Assembly: GCA_020850835.1 (NCBI GenBank)
Contig: JADZDX010000012.1
Span: 1 to 51,562, forward strand
Direction of reading: 5' to 3'
Source: Fimbriimonadaceae bacterium
Lineage (GTDB): Bacteria; Armatimonadota; Fimbriimonadia; Fimbriimonadales; Fimbriimonadaceae
DNA: 51,562 nt
Part shown: in pieces, positions 34,101-42,275 of the stretch
How positions within the stretch are numbered: the stretch's first letter is position 1
How the letters are laid out: every line of letters begins with the position of its first letter
The notes under the pieces: model-generated
Told to the model about the DNA's origin: nothing
The model's database searches: none
Seen by the model: the letters and a program-made list of their open reading frames with translations, nothing else
Program-made: the position numbers and the translations under genes

Positions 34101-35690
34101 ACCGAAAACGGCTAGGTCCAAGCGTTTGCCGCGCAACTGGATGTTGCCAGTTGCGGCCAACATGCCCTGCTGGCCCTTGAGAATGGCTTGATCCAAGCTT
34201 AGTCGGTCGGGCGTACCGCTGAGCCGAGTTTCATATTTGCCCGAGATGAGTTTCCCATTGTCCAAGCGGTACCGGGCTTGCCCAGAACTCGACACCCAAA
34301 GTTGGGACTTGCCACCCGGGGATGAGATGGCAACCCGCAAATTCCCTGACCCCGACAATGGCATTTGGGTCCGCCTTGCCAAGGGTGCCAAGTTGACAGC
34401 CTTACTTTCAAGGAAGGCATCCAAGGCCCCAGTCCGGGGCGAAAAAGTGAAGGCCCCAGTTAGGGATGCCCCGCTCCACCGGGCCTGTCCAACTCTGCCG
34501 ACTACGTTGCGTTCGGAAGCAGCGAGCTTTACCTGCAGTCCGCTTACTTGTTCGCCTGAATAGCTAAGCTTGCTAGCGGAGAGGCCGCCATTTACCAACC
34601 AACGGTCGCCCTGCCAACCGGCCTCACCCTTAAACGCACCCGCCTTTACTGTGATATTGTTCGGTAGTCCTCGGCGCCACTGTCGAGGAAGTTCGGCAAG
34701 ATCAGCCAACCTTGCCTCTCCTTTGGCATAGACCTTTGGCCCCTTTGACCAGTCAAAGGCGAATTTGTCCGCACCCAGGTCAAGTCCGCTCCCGTGAGCG
34801 TCAAAGGCCCCCGTTGCTCGATCGCCATACAACTCCAGTGAACCCAGTAGCTTTTCCGCTCTAAAATCTGCTGCGGAAAGGCCGCCAGCCCGGACACGGA
34901 CCACGCCATAGGATCGCACAGCCGCCCCAACGGCCCCCGTCAATTGGAGCTTGCCATCTAAGCGAGCAGACTTCAAGGAGAAGGGCAGACGCTCACCCTT
35001 TCCCATGTACCGCTCGATCACTGGGAGTAGCGGGGCAGCCTCGGTATCACGTAATCCCAGGTCCACCTCGTAAAGATTGTCCGGTCCAATGAGCACTTGC
35101 AGCGGGATTACGCCAATTCTTGCGAAAGATACCGCCCCGTTGACCAGCCAGCCAGAACCGAACCCGCTCGCGATCGCTCGGTCTACCCTTCCGCTCAGCG
35201 TAACAATCCCCCGAGTGCGGTCAATGTACTTCAGGGCAACGTTGTCCGCTTCCAATTGAACAGCGGCTTCGGGCCCCTTTGTCTTGGGTGCCTTTGGCAT
35301 GATGTCGTTGAACGTGAAGTCGCCATTTGGCATGCGCTCAAGTACGGCCTCAACATCATGGGCGTGGACACGAGTAACGGTGTTTTGGTCCTGTTCAATA
35401 ACCGCATGAGCGACTGAAACTACTCGGGTGTTTGTGGCAGAAAGAACCTCCAGCCCAGTTGCCATCGCCCTTCGGCCCGAAACATCAATCGCATATGATT
35501 GGGCTCTGACCCTGACCTTACCCTTGGGCCCCTCGTACTCAAAGGCAACGGGAACACCCGGAGCAGTTGCGTACTCAAAGAAGTCCCACAAGTACATCGC
35601 GGCCCAGGATGTGAGCAGAATAGGGGGAGCCCACATGGTCCACGCGCCGAGACCGGCGATCATGCGGACGATACGGACGATTGGGCGCAC
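31152..35690 (-). CDS. tamB: TamB-like translocation and assembly module protein
   Basis: The 1512-residue protein has one N-terminal membrane helix and then a long run of beta-strand repeats, the AsmA/TamB-type groove that carries lipid between membranes or helps barrel assembly, and a C-terminal DUF490 domain (from about residue 1150; LPNARIKLDEGGLVNFQ; DPNDLTQEQILAIIGQRDL; LDYISLDYNPFEG). It ends in phenylalanine. GTG 35690 is the first start; ATG 35663, nine codons in, is an alternative. It follows lipA by 32 bases. Confidence 0.9.
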   Translation of the reverse strand: MRPIVRIVRMIAGLGAWTMWAPPILLTSWAAMYLWDFFEYATAPGVPVAFEYEGPKGKVRVRAQSYAIDVSGRRAMATGLEVLSATNTRVVSVAHAVIEQDQNTVTRVHAHDVEAVLERMPNGDFTFNDIMPKAPKTKGPEAAVQLEADNVALKYIDRTRGIVTLSGRVDRAIASGFGSGWLVNGAVSFARIGVIPLQVLIGPDNLYEVDLGLRDTEAAPLLPVIERYMGKGERLPFSLKSARLDGKLQLTGAVGAAVRSYGVVRVRAGGLSAADFRAEKLLGSLELYGDRATGAFDAHGSGLDLGADKFAFDWSKGPKVYAKGEARLADLAELPRQWRRGLPNNITVKAGAFKGEAGWQGDRWLVNGGLSASKLSYSGEQVSGLQVKLAASERNVVGRVGQARWSGASLTGAFTFSPRTGALDAFLESKAVNLAPLARRTQMPLSGSGNLRVAISSPGGKSQLWVSSSGQARYRLDNGKLISGKYETRLSGTPDRLSLDQAILKGQQGMLAATGNIQLRGKRLDLAVFGGQLRTKAFAPDTDGEAFLSGKVKGTFSNPQFTSVVDIHNLAFGDTKLPWLQLQASGNPARIKFSQIQGQYGFSRIHGDVVYETKSGRLTGTFNSPSLQLAEFGSGNAAGIVRVRDGRIGGTLAKPQLSADIEGGTISYSGATLAGLSAKVSASNDLIKVLSGKVEVADGDRTGTVDFSGQYSLNGRSGEVVANWNNLPLRPLAQFDERFAVQGETTGSAKFALDTRGPVSGSASGTMSEVALNGELVGSGPFEANVKDGQWTATGAIGSLDRFASLDELKSDQKGNLSGKLTSFNVRAEALIRLTRAQWKEAPEDVQRFVAGLTGEVDGTLNFSNIDNQFRLQTDDLTVTDLSVNGRTVGNLSASIFRNGPAWQVAKAELSNGTERLSGSGRLLDNGEMEFEGEANKVGLSWLNALNPDMAVIPATADASFILNGKSDNPHILASLKVEGVPRGNSETRDLPPSLNLDQIELKDRQVTAGGAFQAQGFTGSVIFQGPLASLMPAPKEGRSPGDTFSLEATVAERQIVEFKDLLTFLDFDRSSGSLGGKVAAVGTVDDVKLSGGLGFGGSPGKLAFTGYRTEFINPILSLALRDDNLEFTATAAGSQGGSVSANLRIPGKFPTGSFEEWLAATPINGEVNLNELKVDEGASSKGNQVFGTLGTVARETGAPAPIQISGNLNSPLIAGKVQVSGANGDIPTFTPTEPGPKPPVDPRFDLEFASANPISIRTVSATMIAKASGSLKGSLLRPQAEGTFFVDGGSLRLPNARIKLDEGGLVNFQMRTNALGETTVEVPVTLTGRTSVSARGPSSGYQRYDIEIQVNGDLMQQGDLQLIGRSDPNDLTQEQILAIIGQRDLLEALATGTQSARGGEFRDAVIGLLLPTISDRLTAELAQQLNLDYISLDYNPFEGAILSAAKSFNKFVTLEARRAITEQRFLDAIQYELRLVYRVPTNNPLLSRSRFVMSTSNRAAWRIAIEFSTKF

Positions 35691-35722
35691 CTCTTACTGA
35701 CGCTCCAAACTACAACTTGGGT

Positions 35723-36625
35723 TTAGCCCCGCGCAGCAATGGCAACTTCGGCCTTTTCAAGGCGTTCGGCCATAACCTTCTTGCTAAACTCAATTGCGTT
35801 GTAGCTTGATCGAATGAAAGGCCCGGAAGCAACAAAGGCAAATCCCAATTCTTCGCCGATCTTTTCGTACTCTTTGAACTCATCGGGATGGATGTATTTC
35901 GTTACCGGCAAGTGCTTCATCGTAGGCCGCAAGTACTGGCCAATCGTCACCGCATCGCAACCAATCGCACGCAGGTCCTTCAAGGTCTTTAGCACCTCCT
36001 CTCGAGTCTCGCCAAGACCCAACATGATGCCGCTCTTGGTGTATATGTTGGGGTTTTGCTCCTTTACCAGTTCCAGCACACGAAGAGTGCGAGCGTAACG
36101 AGCCTGAGGGCGGACGATAGTATGCAACCGCTCAATGGTTTCAATGTTGTGGTTGTATATCTCGGGAAAGGCATCCGTGACTTGCTTGATCAAATCAGCC
36201 TTGGCCTTGAAATCTGGCGTTAGCACCTCGACAATGGTCTCGGGTACCACGCGGTGCAAAGCCGAAATTGTCTTCGCAAACTGCCCCGCCCCTTCATCCT
36301 TAAGATCATCGCGGGCCACCGAGGTTACGACCACGTGCTTCATGCCCATCTTCTTCGCGGTATGAGCGACGTTGGCTGGCTCCATGATATCCAGGTCTTC
36401 ACCGCGCCCGACATTGATCGCGCAGAACCCGCAAGACCGGGTGCAGGTGTTACCCAAGATCATGAAGGTGGCCGTCTTCTTGCTCCAGCATTCGGCCAAG
36501 TTGGGGCACCGAGCGCTTTCGCACACCGTGTGTAAGTTCTTCGACCGCATCATCTCCGCGACTTCGGTGATGGTGTCCGGTCTAGGTATCCGAATCTTCA
36601 GCCACTCGGGGAGGGGTTGAGACAT
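35723..36625 (-). CDS. lipA: Lipoyl synthase
   Basis: LipA is a radical SAM enzyme that inserts two sulfurs into octanoyl groups. The 300-residue protein has the auxiliary-cluster cysteines Cys35, Cys40 and Cys46 (CESARCPNLAEC) and the radical SAM cysteines Cys61, Cys65 and Cys68 (CTRSCGFC). C-terminal RSSYNA is typical. It starts an operon with tamB and has a TACAAT box (36636-36641) ten bases before its ATG. Confidence 0.97.
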   Translation of the reverse strand: MSQPLPEWLKIRIPRPDTITEVAEMMRSKNLHTVCESARCPNLAECWSKKTATFMILGNTCTRSCGFCAINVGRGEDLDIMEPANVAHTAKKMGMKHVVVTSVARDDLKDEGAGQFAKTISALHRVVPETIVEVLTPDFKAKADLIKQVTDAFPEIYNHNIETIERLHTIVRPQARYARTLRVLELVKEQNPNIYTKSGIMLGLGETREEVLKTLKDLRAIGCDAVTIGQYLRPTMKHLPVTKYIHPDEFKEYEKIGEELGFAFVASGPFIRSSYNAIEFSKKVMAERLEKAEVAIAARG

Positions 36626-36635
36626 ATCAATTTAG

Positions 36636-36641
36636 ATTGTA
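36636..36641 (-). promoter_or_regulatory. Putative -10 box for lipA
   Basis: TACAAT on the minus strand, ten bases before the lipA ATG, in the divergent gap with the metacaspase gene. The gap 36626-36746 otherwise contains a weak hairpin (36680-36702) and no gene. Confidence 0.4.
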
Positions 36642-36746
36642 CCTTGGAGCCTAACTTGAGCCTACACAATGGACCATGAAATGGGGCTCGTGAAACTCCA
36701 TTCATTGATGTGCGTTCAAAACTACGGACCCGTTCATTAACACATA

Positions 36747-37715
36747 ATGGGACAAATCAAAATGAATAAACTACTTCAGACAGTCTTCACCCTCATCGTT
36801 GCAACTGCCCCATTTGCGGCCAGCGCAGAATCATACGCCTACCTGGTTGGGATCAAGGACTATCCAACCCCCACCGATGCTCAAGGTAATCCTCTCAAGG
36901 ATGAAAAGGGGAATGTCATTGATAATGACCTCTCCGGACCTGTCAACGATTGCGAATCGATCTTTGGACTCCTCACCGGCAAGTATGGATATAAGGCCGA
37001 CAATGTCCGCAAGTCTTACGATAAGGATGCCAGCGCCAAGGGTTTCCTCGAGAATATTAAGTGGCTCGTCACAACGGCCAAGGCGGGCGATAATGTGTCC
37101 TTCTTCTACAGTGGGCACGGTGCCCAGCTCGAAAACGACAAGGCCAAAGAGCCAACCCCCAGCGACAAGATTGATGAGTGCATTGTTCTTGCTGACGGCG
37201 CAGTGGTCGTAGATGACCTTTTCGACGAGGTTAAGGGGCTTCTAACTTCTAAGGGCGTCAATGTCACCTTTGTTTTCGATAGTTGCTTCAGCGGCGGGAT
37301 GTCACGAGACTTCATGGTCAATGGTCGTCCGGCAAAAGATAAGTTCTTGAACAAGGCCCATACTGGTGCAAACTACAAGCCCATGACTCAAGCCATGATG
37401 AACAACTTTAGACCCCGAGTGGATTCTCTAAAAACTCGGTCAATGGCTGACGCTCCGGGAACAGCCGCGTGGATCTATGCCAGTAAGGAGACAGAGCCTT
37501 CCGTTGATCTCGGTGGAGCACCCGATGCGCCGGCACATGGTCTCTTTACGCTCCTTCTAACCGCGGTTCTTGAAGATTCACCCAAAGCTCCGGCTCGTGA
37601 CCTTGTGGATGCAATAAACGAGTTTGCTACGGGCAAGGGTTTCAAGCAAGGGCCGAATACTGAGTTCAGTAGCCCATCTCGAGCTGGACAACCGGTATTC
37701 CTCCCGAATAACTAA
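36747..37715 (+). CDS. Exported metacaspase-like cysteine peptidase
   Basis: The product (322 residues from ATG 36747; 317 from ATG 36762) has a signal peptide ending AASAES and a single caspase-fold domain. Numbered from 36747, the catalytic dyad is His124 in YSGHG and Cys180 in DSCFSGG. Family members cleave after basic residues; the acidic pocket residues cannot be confirmed by eye. It contains an asparagine/aspartate-rich loop (DKDASAKG) and ends soon after the p10-like region. The next gene, another caspase protein, starts two bases after the stop, so the two form an operon. It probably acts in the periplasm or outside the cell. Confidence 0.9.
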   Translation: MGQIKMNKLLQTVFTLIVATAPFAASAESYAYLVGIKDYPTPTDAQGNPLKDEKGNVIDNDLSGPVNDCESIFGLLTGKYGYKADNVRKSYDKDASAKGFLENIKWLVTTAKAGDNVSFFYSGHGAQLENDKAKEPTPSDKIDECIVLADGAVVVDDLFDEVKGLLTSKGVNVTFVFDSCFSGGMSRDFMVNGRPAKDKFLNKAHTGANYKPMTQAMMNNFRPRVDSLKTRSMADAPGTAAWIYASKETEPSVDLGGAPDAPAHGLFTLLLTAVLEDSPKAPARDLVDAINEFATGKGFKQGPNTEFSSPSRAGQPVFLPNN

Positions 37716-37717
37716 TA

Positions 37718-40700
37718 ATGTTCACTCGCTGCGCTTGGCTCCTTTCCATTGCGCTAACCTTGGTCAGCCTGTGCGCTATCGCACAGGCTGCCTCGTCACT
37801 GACGGACCAGAGTTCACGGCTCCGTCTCGTACCGCAAAGTAACGACTACCAGCTTGCCGACATCGAAGAGTCAGCCGACGGCTCCCGTCTGATCACTCAT
37901 TCCCGTCAGTTTGCGCCTCGCCTCTGGGACGGAAAGGACCTGAGAATGTTGGCGGTGATGGGCGGCGCTCTTGACCTAGTTACTGTCGTGCACATGTCCC
38001 GGGACGGCAAGTGGGCCTTAACGCTTGGGGCGGAGGAAATTCGCATGTGGGACCTCGCCCGAGCCAATGAGATTTCCCGATTCCCTAGCCCGCAGGGGGA
38101 TTTCTTTGTTGATTCCAAGTTTGCGCCTGACGGTACTCGTCTGGCGGTCACCACTGGCGCGGGCAAGGTTTACATTGTGAGCACGAAGGACGGTAAGGAA
38201 ATCAAGTCGCTCTCCGGCCTTGATGCCTACGTAGGGTCCGTAGATTGGTCGGGCGACGGAAAGACCGTAGCCGCGATGTCGGGAAAAACGATAGCCCTAT
38301 GGAATCCTGAGACCGACTCGAAGGTCTTTATAAAGAACCAAGAAGAGCAGCTGTTTCGCACAATTGACCTCAATGACGCGGGAACGACGGTCGTAGTATC
38401 TCGGATGAATTCTGGGGCCGAAGCCTACGACGCAAAGACAGGCAAACTAAAATTTAAGATGCCCAACGTGATCGGTGTTCGAACGGAGGGGTTGAGATCC
38501 CAGGTCGGCGCTGCGTTCGTACTCCCACAAGATTCCAGTATCTTGTACTGCGAAGAGGGAGGTGATCTCGTGATGGTGGACCCAAATACGGGGGCCGAGC
38601 AAAAACGACTCAAGGGTCATAGCGCTCCCGTTGATGAGATTCGGCTGAACCAAAACAAGACCCGCCTAGGCACACACGGTGACGACGAGAAGGTCATCAT
38701 GTGGGACCTCGTCTCTGGGCAACAAACCCCCTTCAAATTGAAGCCGGGAGATATGCCGACCGCAGCTGCCTTTGGCGCGCAACCGGATGTGATCTGGGTC
38801 GGGATGATGAGTGGGGAGCTCCGAAAGTACAGCCTCTCGCAAGGAGCTGAGCTTGCCTCGACCATGGGGGCGACTACGACTATTGTCCGAATTCGGTTTC
38901 TTAGCCCAAATCGGCTGCTCGCAGTCAGCAAGAACGCCACGGGTTCCCTCTTCATTGATAACCTTGTCGAGAGCAAGATTCTTGTCCTTCCCCAAAGAAC
39001 GCAAGATCAGCAGGCCTTTTCTTTTGCATGCGAGCAATTCTCTGACTCAGGCAGATTCAACCTTGCTGACGAGGCGGGGAATATCTTTATCCAACCCATC
39101 AAGTTTTTGGCTTACGACCTTTGGACGGGCAAGCGGGTCTTCTCTGCTAACTCAAACGATGGCACTTCGTCAGAGTTCGTACCCAATTCCGATGTAGTCA
39201 TGATGAACTGGGCAGATGGCACCGCCGCCTGCTACGACTTCAAGCTTGACAACGAAATTTGGTCGGTGAAATTCGATGGGGCGCAGCCTGGCTTCACGGG
39301 AGCGATCAGCCCCGATGCCCGGCTTGCCGTCCATGGCCCTTACATGGCTGGTAAGGTCTACTCAGTTTGGGACATTGACAGTCGCAAAGTACTTCACACA
39401 CTAGAGCGTGCCGACGAGTTCGGAATTCGGAACCTAAAGTTCTCGGCCGACGGCAAAATCATTGCTGGTGCGGGACGGGAGAAAGTCGCATGGTGGGAAG
39501 CCGTGTCCGGGAAACTCTTAGGATCGGCCCCTCACGAGATCGCACCTATAGACGAGCAGGAGCCTCTACGTGTCATGTTTAGCCGCGACGGAAGCCACCT
39601 TGTCATGGCACTTGGTAATGCCCTTTCCTCGGTCTCGCTGAAGGACCCTAATGAAGTCTTCTCCGTAAGCGGTGCCAGCACCGTGATTGATGATGCCGAC
39701 CAAGTGTTTTCAGCCGATGCCTCAAAGGTGCTCCTTTGGCGATATAACACGGACAACAAGGTCTATGTCCACGAGACCGCTACTGGGAAAACCTTACATC
39801 GTTTTGATCTCAATGACACCGCAATGCAAGCCATCTTCTCGCCGGACGAGAAGAGAATTCTGACGGTCGATCTTGTAGACGGAATTGTTATCTGGGATGC
39901 AACGACCTACAAACGGCTCGGCAATCTTGTTCAGATGCGCGATGGGACTTGGCTCGTGATGGACACAGAAGGGCGATACGATGCAAATGACCCGAACGAC
40001 GTTCGAGGCGCCCTCTATGTGTACGAATGGGCAGGGGGACTAGAGCCCCTCGACGTTGCCCAGTTCAAAGGGTACTTTTGGGACCCTGGCCTGTTGCAAA
40101 AACTCCTCGGTACTAGTAAGGAGCCAAAGAGGGACGTTCCAGACCTGAAATCCCTACATCTCTATCCAACGGTGAAGCTCGTAGCAAACGAGCGGGGCGC
40201 CGTAGACGTTGAGCTGGAAGAACGTGATGAAGGCGGTATTGGTAAGGTCACGGTCAGCGTCAACGGCAAGGAAATCCTGCAGAAGGCGGGTGTTGGCTTC
40301 TTTCGTGTTAGCGCGGACGATCTGCGGCCCTACCTTCTGCCGGAGAACCTCCTCACGAAGGGGCATGGCAACATGATCTCGGTACAAGTTTCCAATGCGT
40401 CGGGAACGCTTACATCGTTGCCCACGACCCTTGACCTTGGCGTACCCAAAGGACTACGAGCACCTGAAGTGAAGCTATACGCTCTTTGCGTCGGAGCCGG
40501 CGACTATGTGGGTTCATCTAAGGACTTAGCGGCCCCACCCAGCGATGCCGAGGACTTAGGCAAGGCGATTAAGAAGGTGTCGTCCGGATTCTTGGATAAC
40601 CGAGTTTTGGTAACCGAGATGACCACAAAAGAGAGCGACCCCTTGCTCCGTCCGACGCGGACCAACATCATGCGGTGGTTCGACGAAGTTGGTAAGAAAG

Positions 40701-41683
40701 CCACCAGCAGTGATATTGTGATGGTGTTCTTCGCCGGCCATGGCATGGATAAGATTGGAACGAAGTCGGGTTACTTCTTCCTTACCTCAGAGGCCGACCC
40801 AACCGCCCTAACCGATGCTAACGTTGGCAATGTAAGTATCTCTGGCGATGACTTGGAAGCAAAGCTTCGGGCCATGCCTGCAAACAAGCAAATCGTCATC
40901 CTAGACACATGCCACTCAGGAGCCGCAGCAGCGAATCTCGTTGGATCAGAGCGAAGCGTCAGCGGAGACTATCAGCGGGCATGGGACTCCATTCGACAAG
41001 CTACGGGTACTTGGATGCTTGCTGGCGCCGCCGCGGATCAGCTGAGCTACGAAAGCCCAAACGTTGACCACGGAATGTTAACGTACGCCCTCCTAGAGGC
41101 AATTGATAAGGCGAGTTCCGATGGGTTACGTCCGGGGCAATCGGGCGAGTTATTCGTGGATGTTGAGCGATGGCTAACCTACGCCGCCAACCGGGTCGAG
41201 TCTCTCAAGAACGAAGTGGGACTGCCCGGCATCCAGCGCCCGCTGTTCAAGCGAGCCGCTAGCGGCACTTCGTTTGATATTGGAGTGCTTAACGAAAAGG
41301 ATCGAGGTGCCTTGGGGTTGAAGCCACCCCTGCCAGTGGTCATTATTGGCCCATTTGAGCTTGAACAGGAAGATCCCGAGAACCTCGAGGATGCATTGCG
41401 GGATGAGCTTAGCAATTCGACCAAGATCAAAGCTTGGACTGATGTCGCCAAGCATCCTAATGTCTATCGAGTCGCCGGCGACTACACCATTGATGGCCTA
41501 CAGGTAAAAGTCAAGCTGTATATCCAAAGGTTTGATGGAACTCAAAAGCGCACTACCCTCAAGACGCTTGAAATCACTGGTGTGCGAGGCAAGCCACAAA
41601 ACTTGTCACAATCCCTGCGTTCAGCGATAGAAAACGAAATCCTAGGCTTTGAATCCGCTCGAAGCGCCCCAGATCAGCCATAA
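37718..41683 (+). CDS. Exported WD40-like beta-propeller protein with caspase domain
   Basis: The 1321-residue product has a signal peptide (about 1-24, ending IAQA). Residues about 35-760 form WD40-like repeats with recurring SxDG...W(D/N)xxxG patterns (for example SRDGKWALTLGAEEIRMWD and SADGKIIAGAGREKVAWWE), probably two propellers. An Ig-like stretch follows, then a caspase domain (about 920-1180) with His1008 in FAGHG and Cys1065 in DTCHSG. The last 110 residues (DALRDELSN; VYRVAGDYTIDGLQVKVKLYIQ) resemble the alpha/beta modules of TolB-N or FlgO type. It is coupled to the metacaspase gene before it. The propeller probably senses or scaffolds; this is inference. Confidence 0.92.
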   Translation: MFTRCAWLLSIALTLVSLCAIAQAASSLTDQSSRLRLVPQSNDYQLADIEESADGSRLITHSRQFAPRLWDGKDLRMLAVMGGALDLVTVVHMSRDGKWALTLGAEEIRMWDLARANEISRFPSPQGDFFVDSKFAPDGTRLAVTTGAGKVYIVSTKDGKEIKSLSGLDAYVGSVDWSGDGKTVAAMSGKTIALWNPETDSKVFIKNQEEQLFRTIDLNDAGTTVVVSRMNSGAEAYDAKTGKLKFKMPNVIGVRTEGLRSQVGAAFVLPQDSSILYCEEGGDLVMVDPNTGAEQKRLKGHSAPVDEIRLNQNKTRLGTHGDDEKVIMWDLVSGQQTPFKLKPGDMPTAAAFGAQPDVIWVGMMSGELRKYSLSQGAELASTMGATTTIVRIRFLSPNRLLAVSKNATGSLFIDNLVESKILVLPQRTQDQQAFSFACEQFSDSGRFNLADEAGNIFIQPIKFLAYDLWTGKRVFSANSNDGTSSEFVPNSDVVMMNWADGTAACYDFKLDNEIWSVKFDGAQPGFTGAISPDARLAVHGPYMAGKVYSVWDIDSRKVLHTLERADEFGIRNLKFSADGKIIAGAGREKVAWWEAVSGKLLGSAPHEIAPIDEQEPLRVMFSRDGSHLVMALGNALSSVSLKDPNEVFSVSGASTVIDDADQVFSADASKVLLWRYNTDNKVYVHETATGKTLHRFDLNDTAMQAIFSPDEKRILTVDLVDGIVIWDATTYKRLGNLVQMRDGTWLVMDTEGRYDANDPNDVRGALYVYEWAGGLEPLDVAQFKGYFWDPGLLQKLLGTSKEPKRDVPDLKSLHLYPTVKLVANERGAVDVELEERDEGGIGKVTVSVNGKEILQKAGVGFFRVSADDLRPYLLPENLLTKGHGNMISVQVSNASGTLTSLPTTLDLGVPKGLRAPEVKLYALCVGAGDYVGSSKDLAAPPSDAEDLGKAIKKVSSGFLDNRVLVTEMTTKESDPLLRPTRTNIMRWFDEVGKKATSSDIVMVFFAGHGMDKIGTKSGYFFLTSEADPTALTDANVGNVSISGDDLEAKLRAMPANKQIVILDTCHSGAAAANLVGSERSVSGDYQRAWDSIRQATGTWMLAGAAADQLSYESPNVDHGMLTYALLEAIDKASSDGLRPGQSGELFVDVERWLTYAANRVESLKNEVGLPGIQRPLFKRAASGTSFDIGVLNEKDRGALGLKPPLPVVIIGPFELEQEDPENLEDALRDELSNSTKIKAWTDVAKHPNVYRVAGDYTIDGLQVKVKLYIQRFDGTQKRTTLKTLEITGVRGKPQNLSQSLRSAIENEILGFESARSAPDQP
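37765..37790 (+). other. Perfect 11-bp hairpin inside the signal-peptide coding region
   Basis: CAGCCTGTGCG (37765-37775) and CGCACAGGCTG (37780-37790) form a perfect stem with the tetraloop CTAT, 47 to 72 bases into the WD40-caspase gene. It codes for part of the signal peptide (SLCAIAQA). No T tract follows. It could affect translation or mRNA stability between the two caspase genes. Confidence 0.75.
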
Positions 41684-41687
41684 CAAG

Positions 41688-41693
41688 TACAAT
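41688..41693 (+). promoter_or_regulatory. Putative -10 box for efp
   Basis: TACAAT ends six bases before the GTG of efp, inside the 16-base gap after the caspase gene. There is no ribosome binding site in that gap. Confidence 0.45.
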
Positions 41694-41699
41694 CTGGGC

Positions 41700-42272
41700 G
41701 TGGCAGATACTAGCGATTTCAGGAATGGCTTGGCCTTCAATATGGAAGGCGAGACCTATATCATCTTGGAGTTCCAACATGTGAAGCCGGGGAAGGGTGG
41801 CGCATTTGTTCGAACGAAGCTGAAGCGCATCAAGAACGGCTCAACCATTGAGAAGACCTTTCGCTCGGGTGAAAAGGTAGACGATGTGTACTTAGACAAG
41901 CGCGAACTCTCGTTCTTGTATGTGAACCAAGGCGACAATGAGGCCGTCCTGATGGACTTAGAGACATACGACCAAGTCCATGTCGCAATGGAAACCCTTG
42001 GCGACGGGAGCCAGTTCTTGAAAGAAGAATCCAAGATCATTGGACTTTCGGTGGACGACCAGTTTCTAACCTTTGAACTTCCGAACTTTGTGGAGCTTCA
42101 AATCGTCGAGGCAGAACCGGGAATCCGTGGCGACACTGCCAGCGGCTCCAGTAAGGGAGCCACCGTTGAGACAGGCGCGAAGGTACAGGTTCCCTACCAT
42201 ATCAACGAAGGGGATACGATCAAGCTGGATACTCGCACCGGGGCCTATATCGAGCGCGTCAACAAGAAGTAG
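41700..42272 (+). CDS. efp: Translation elongation factor P
   Basis: EF-P relieves ribosome stalling at polyproline. From GTG 41700 the product has 190 residues with the family start ADTSDFRNGLAF, the tip loop KPGKGGAF with Lys32 at the usual modification site, and the domain II/III pattern (EAVLMDLETYDQ; AKVQVPYHINEGDTIKLDTRTG). A longer frame from 41649 overlaps the previous gene and gives no sensible N-terminus. No EF-P modification gene (epmA, epmB, earP) is in the window. The next gene starts three bases after the stop. Confidence 0.97.
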   Translation: MADTSDFRNGLAFNMEGETYIILEFQHVKPGKGGAFVRTKLKRIKNGSTIEKTFRSGEKVDDVYLDKRELSFLYVNQGDNEAVLMDLETYDQVHVAMETLGDGSQFLKEESKIIGLSVDDQFLTFELPNFVELQIVEAEPGIRGDTASGSSKGATVETGAKVQVPYHINEGDTIKLDTRTGAYIERVNKK

Positions 42273-42275
42273 TCA

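Noticed and set aside
36680-36702. AATGGGG/CTCCATT hairpin before the metacaspase
   Set aside because: Only 7 bp with one wobble pair and a nine-base loop; too weak to call alone.
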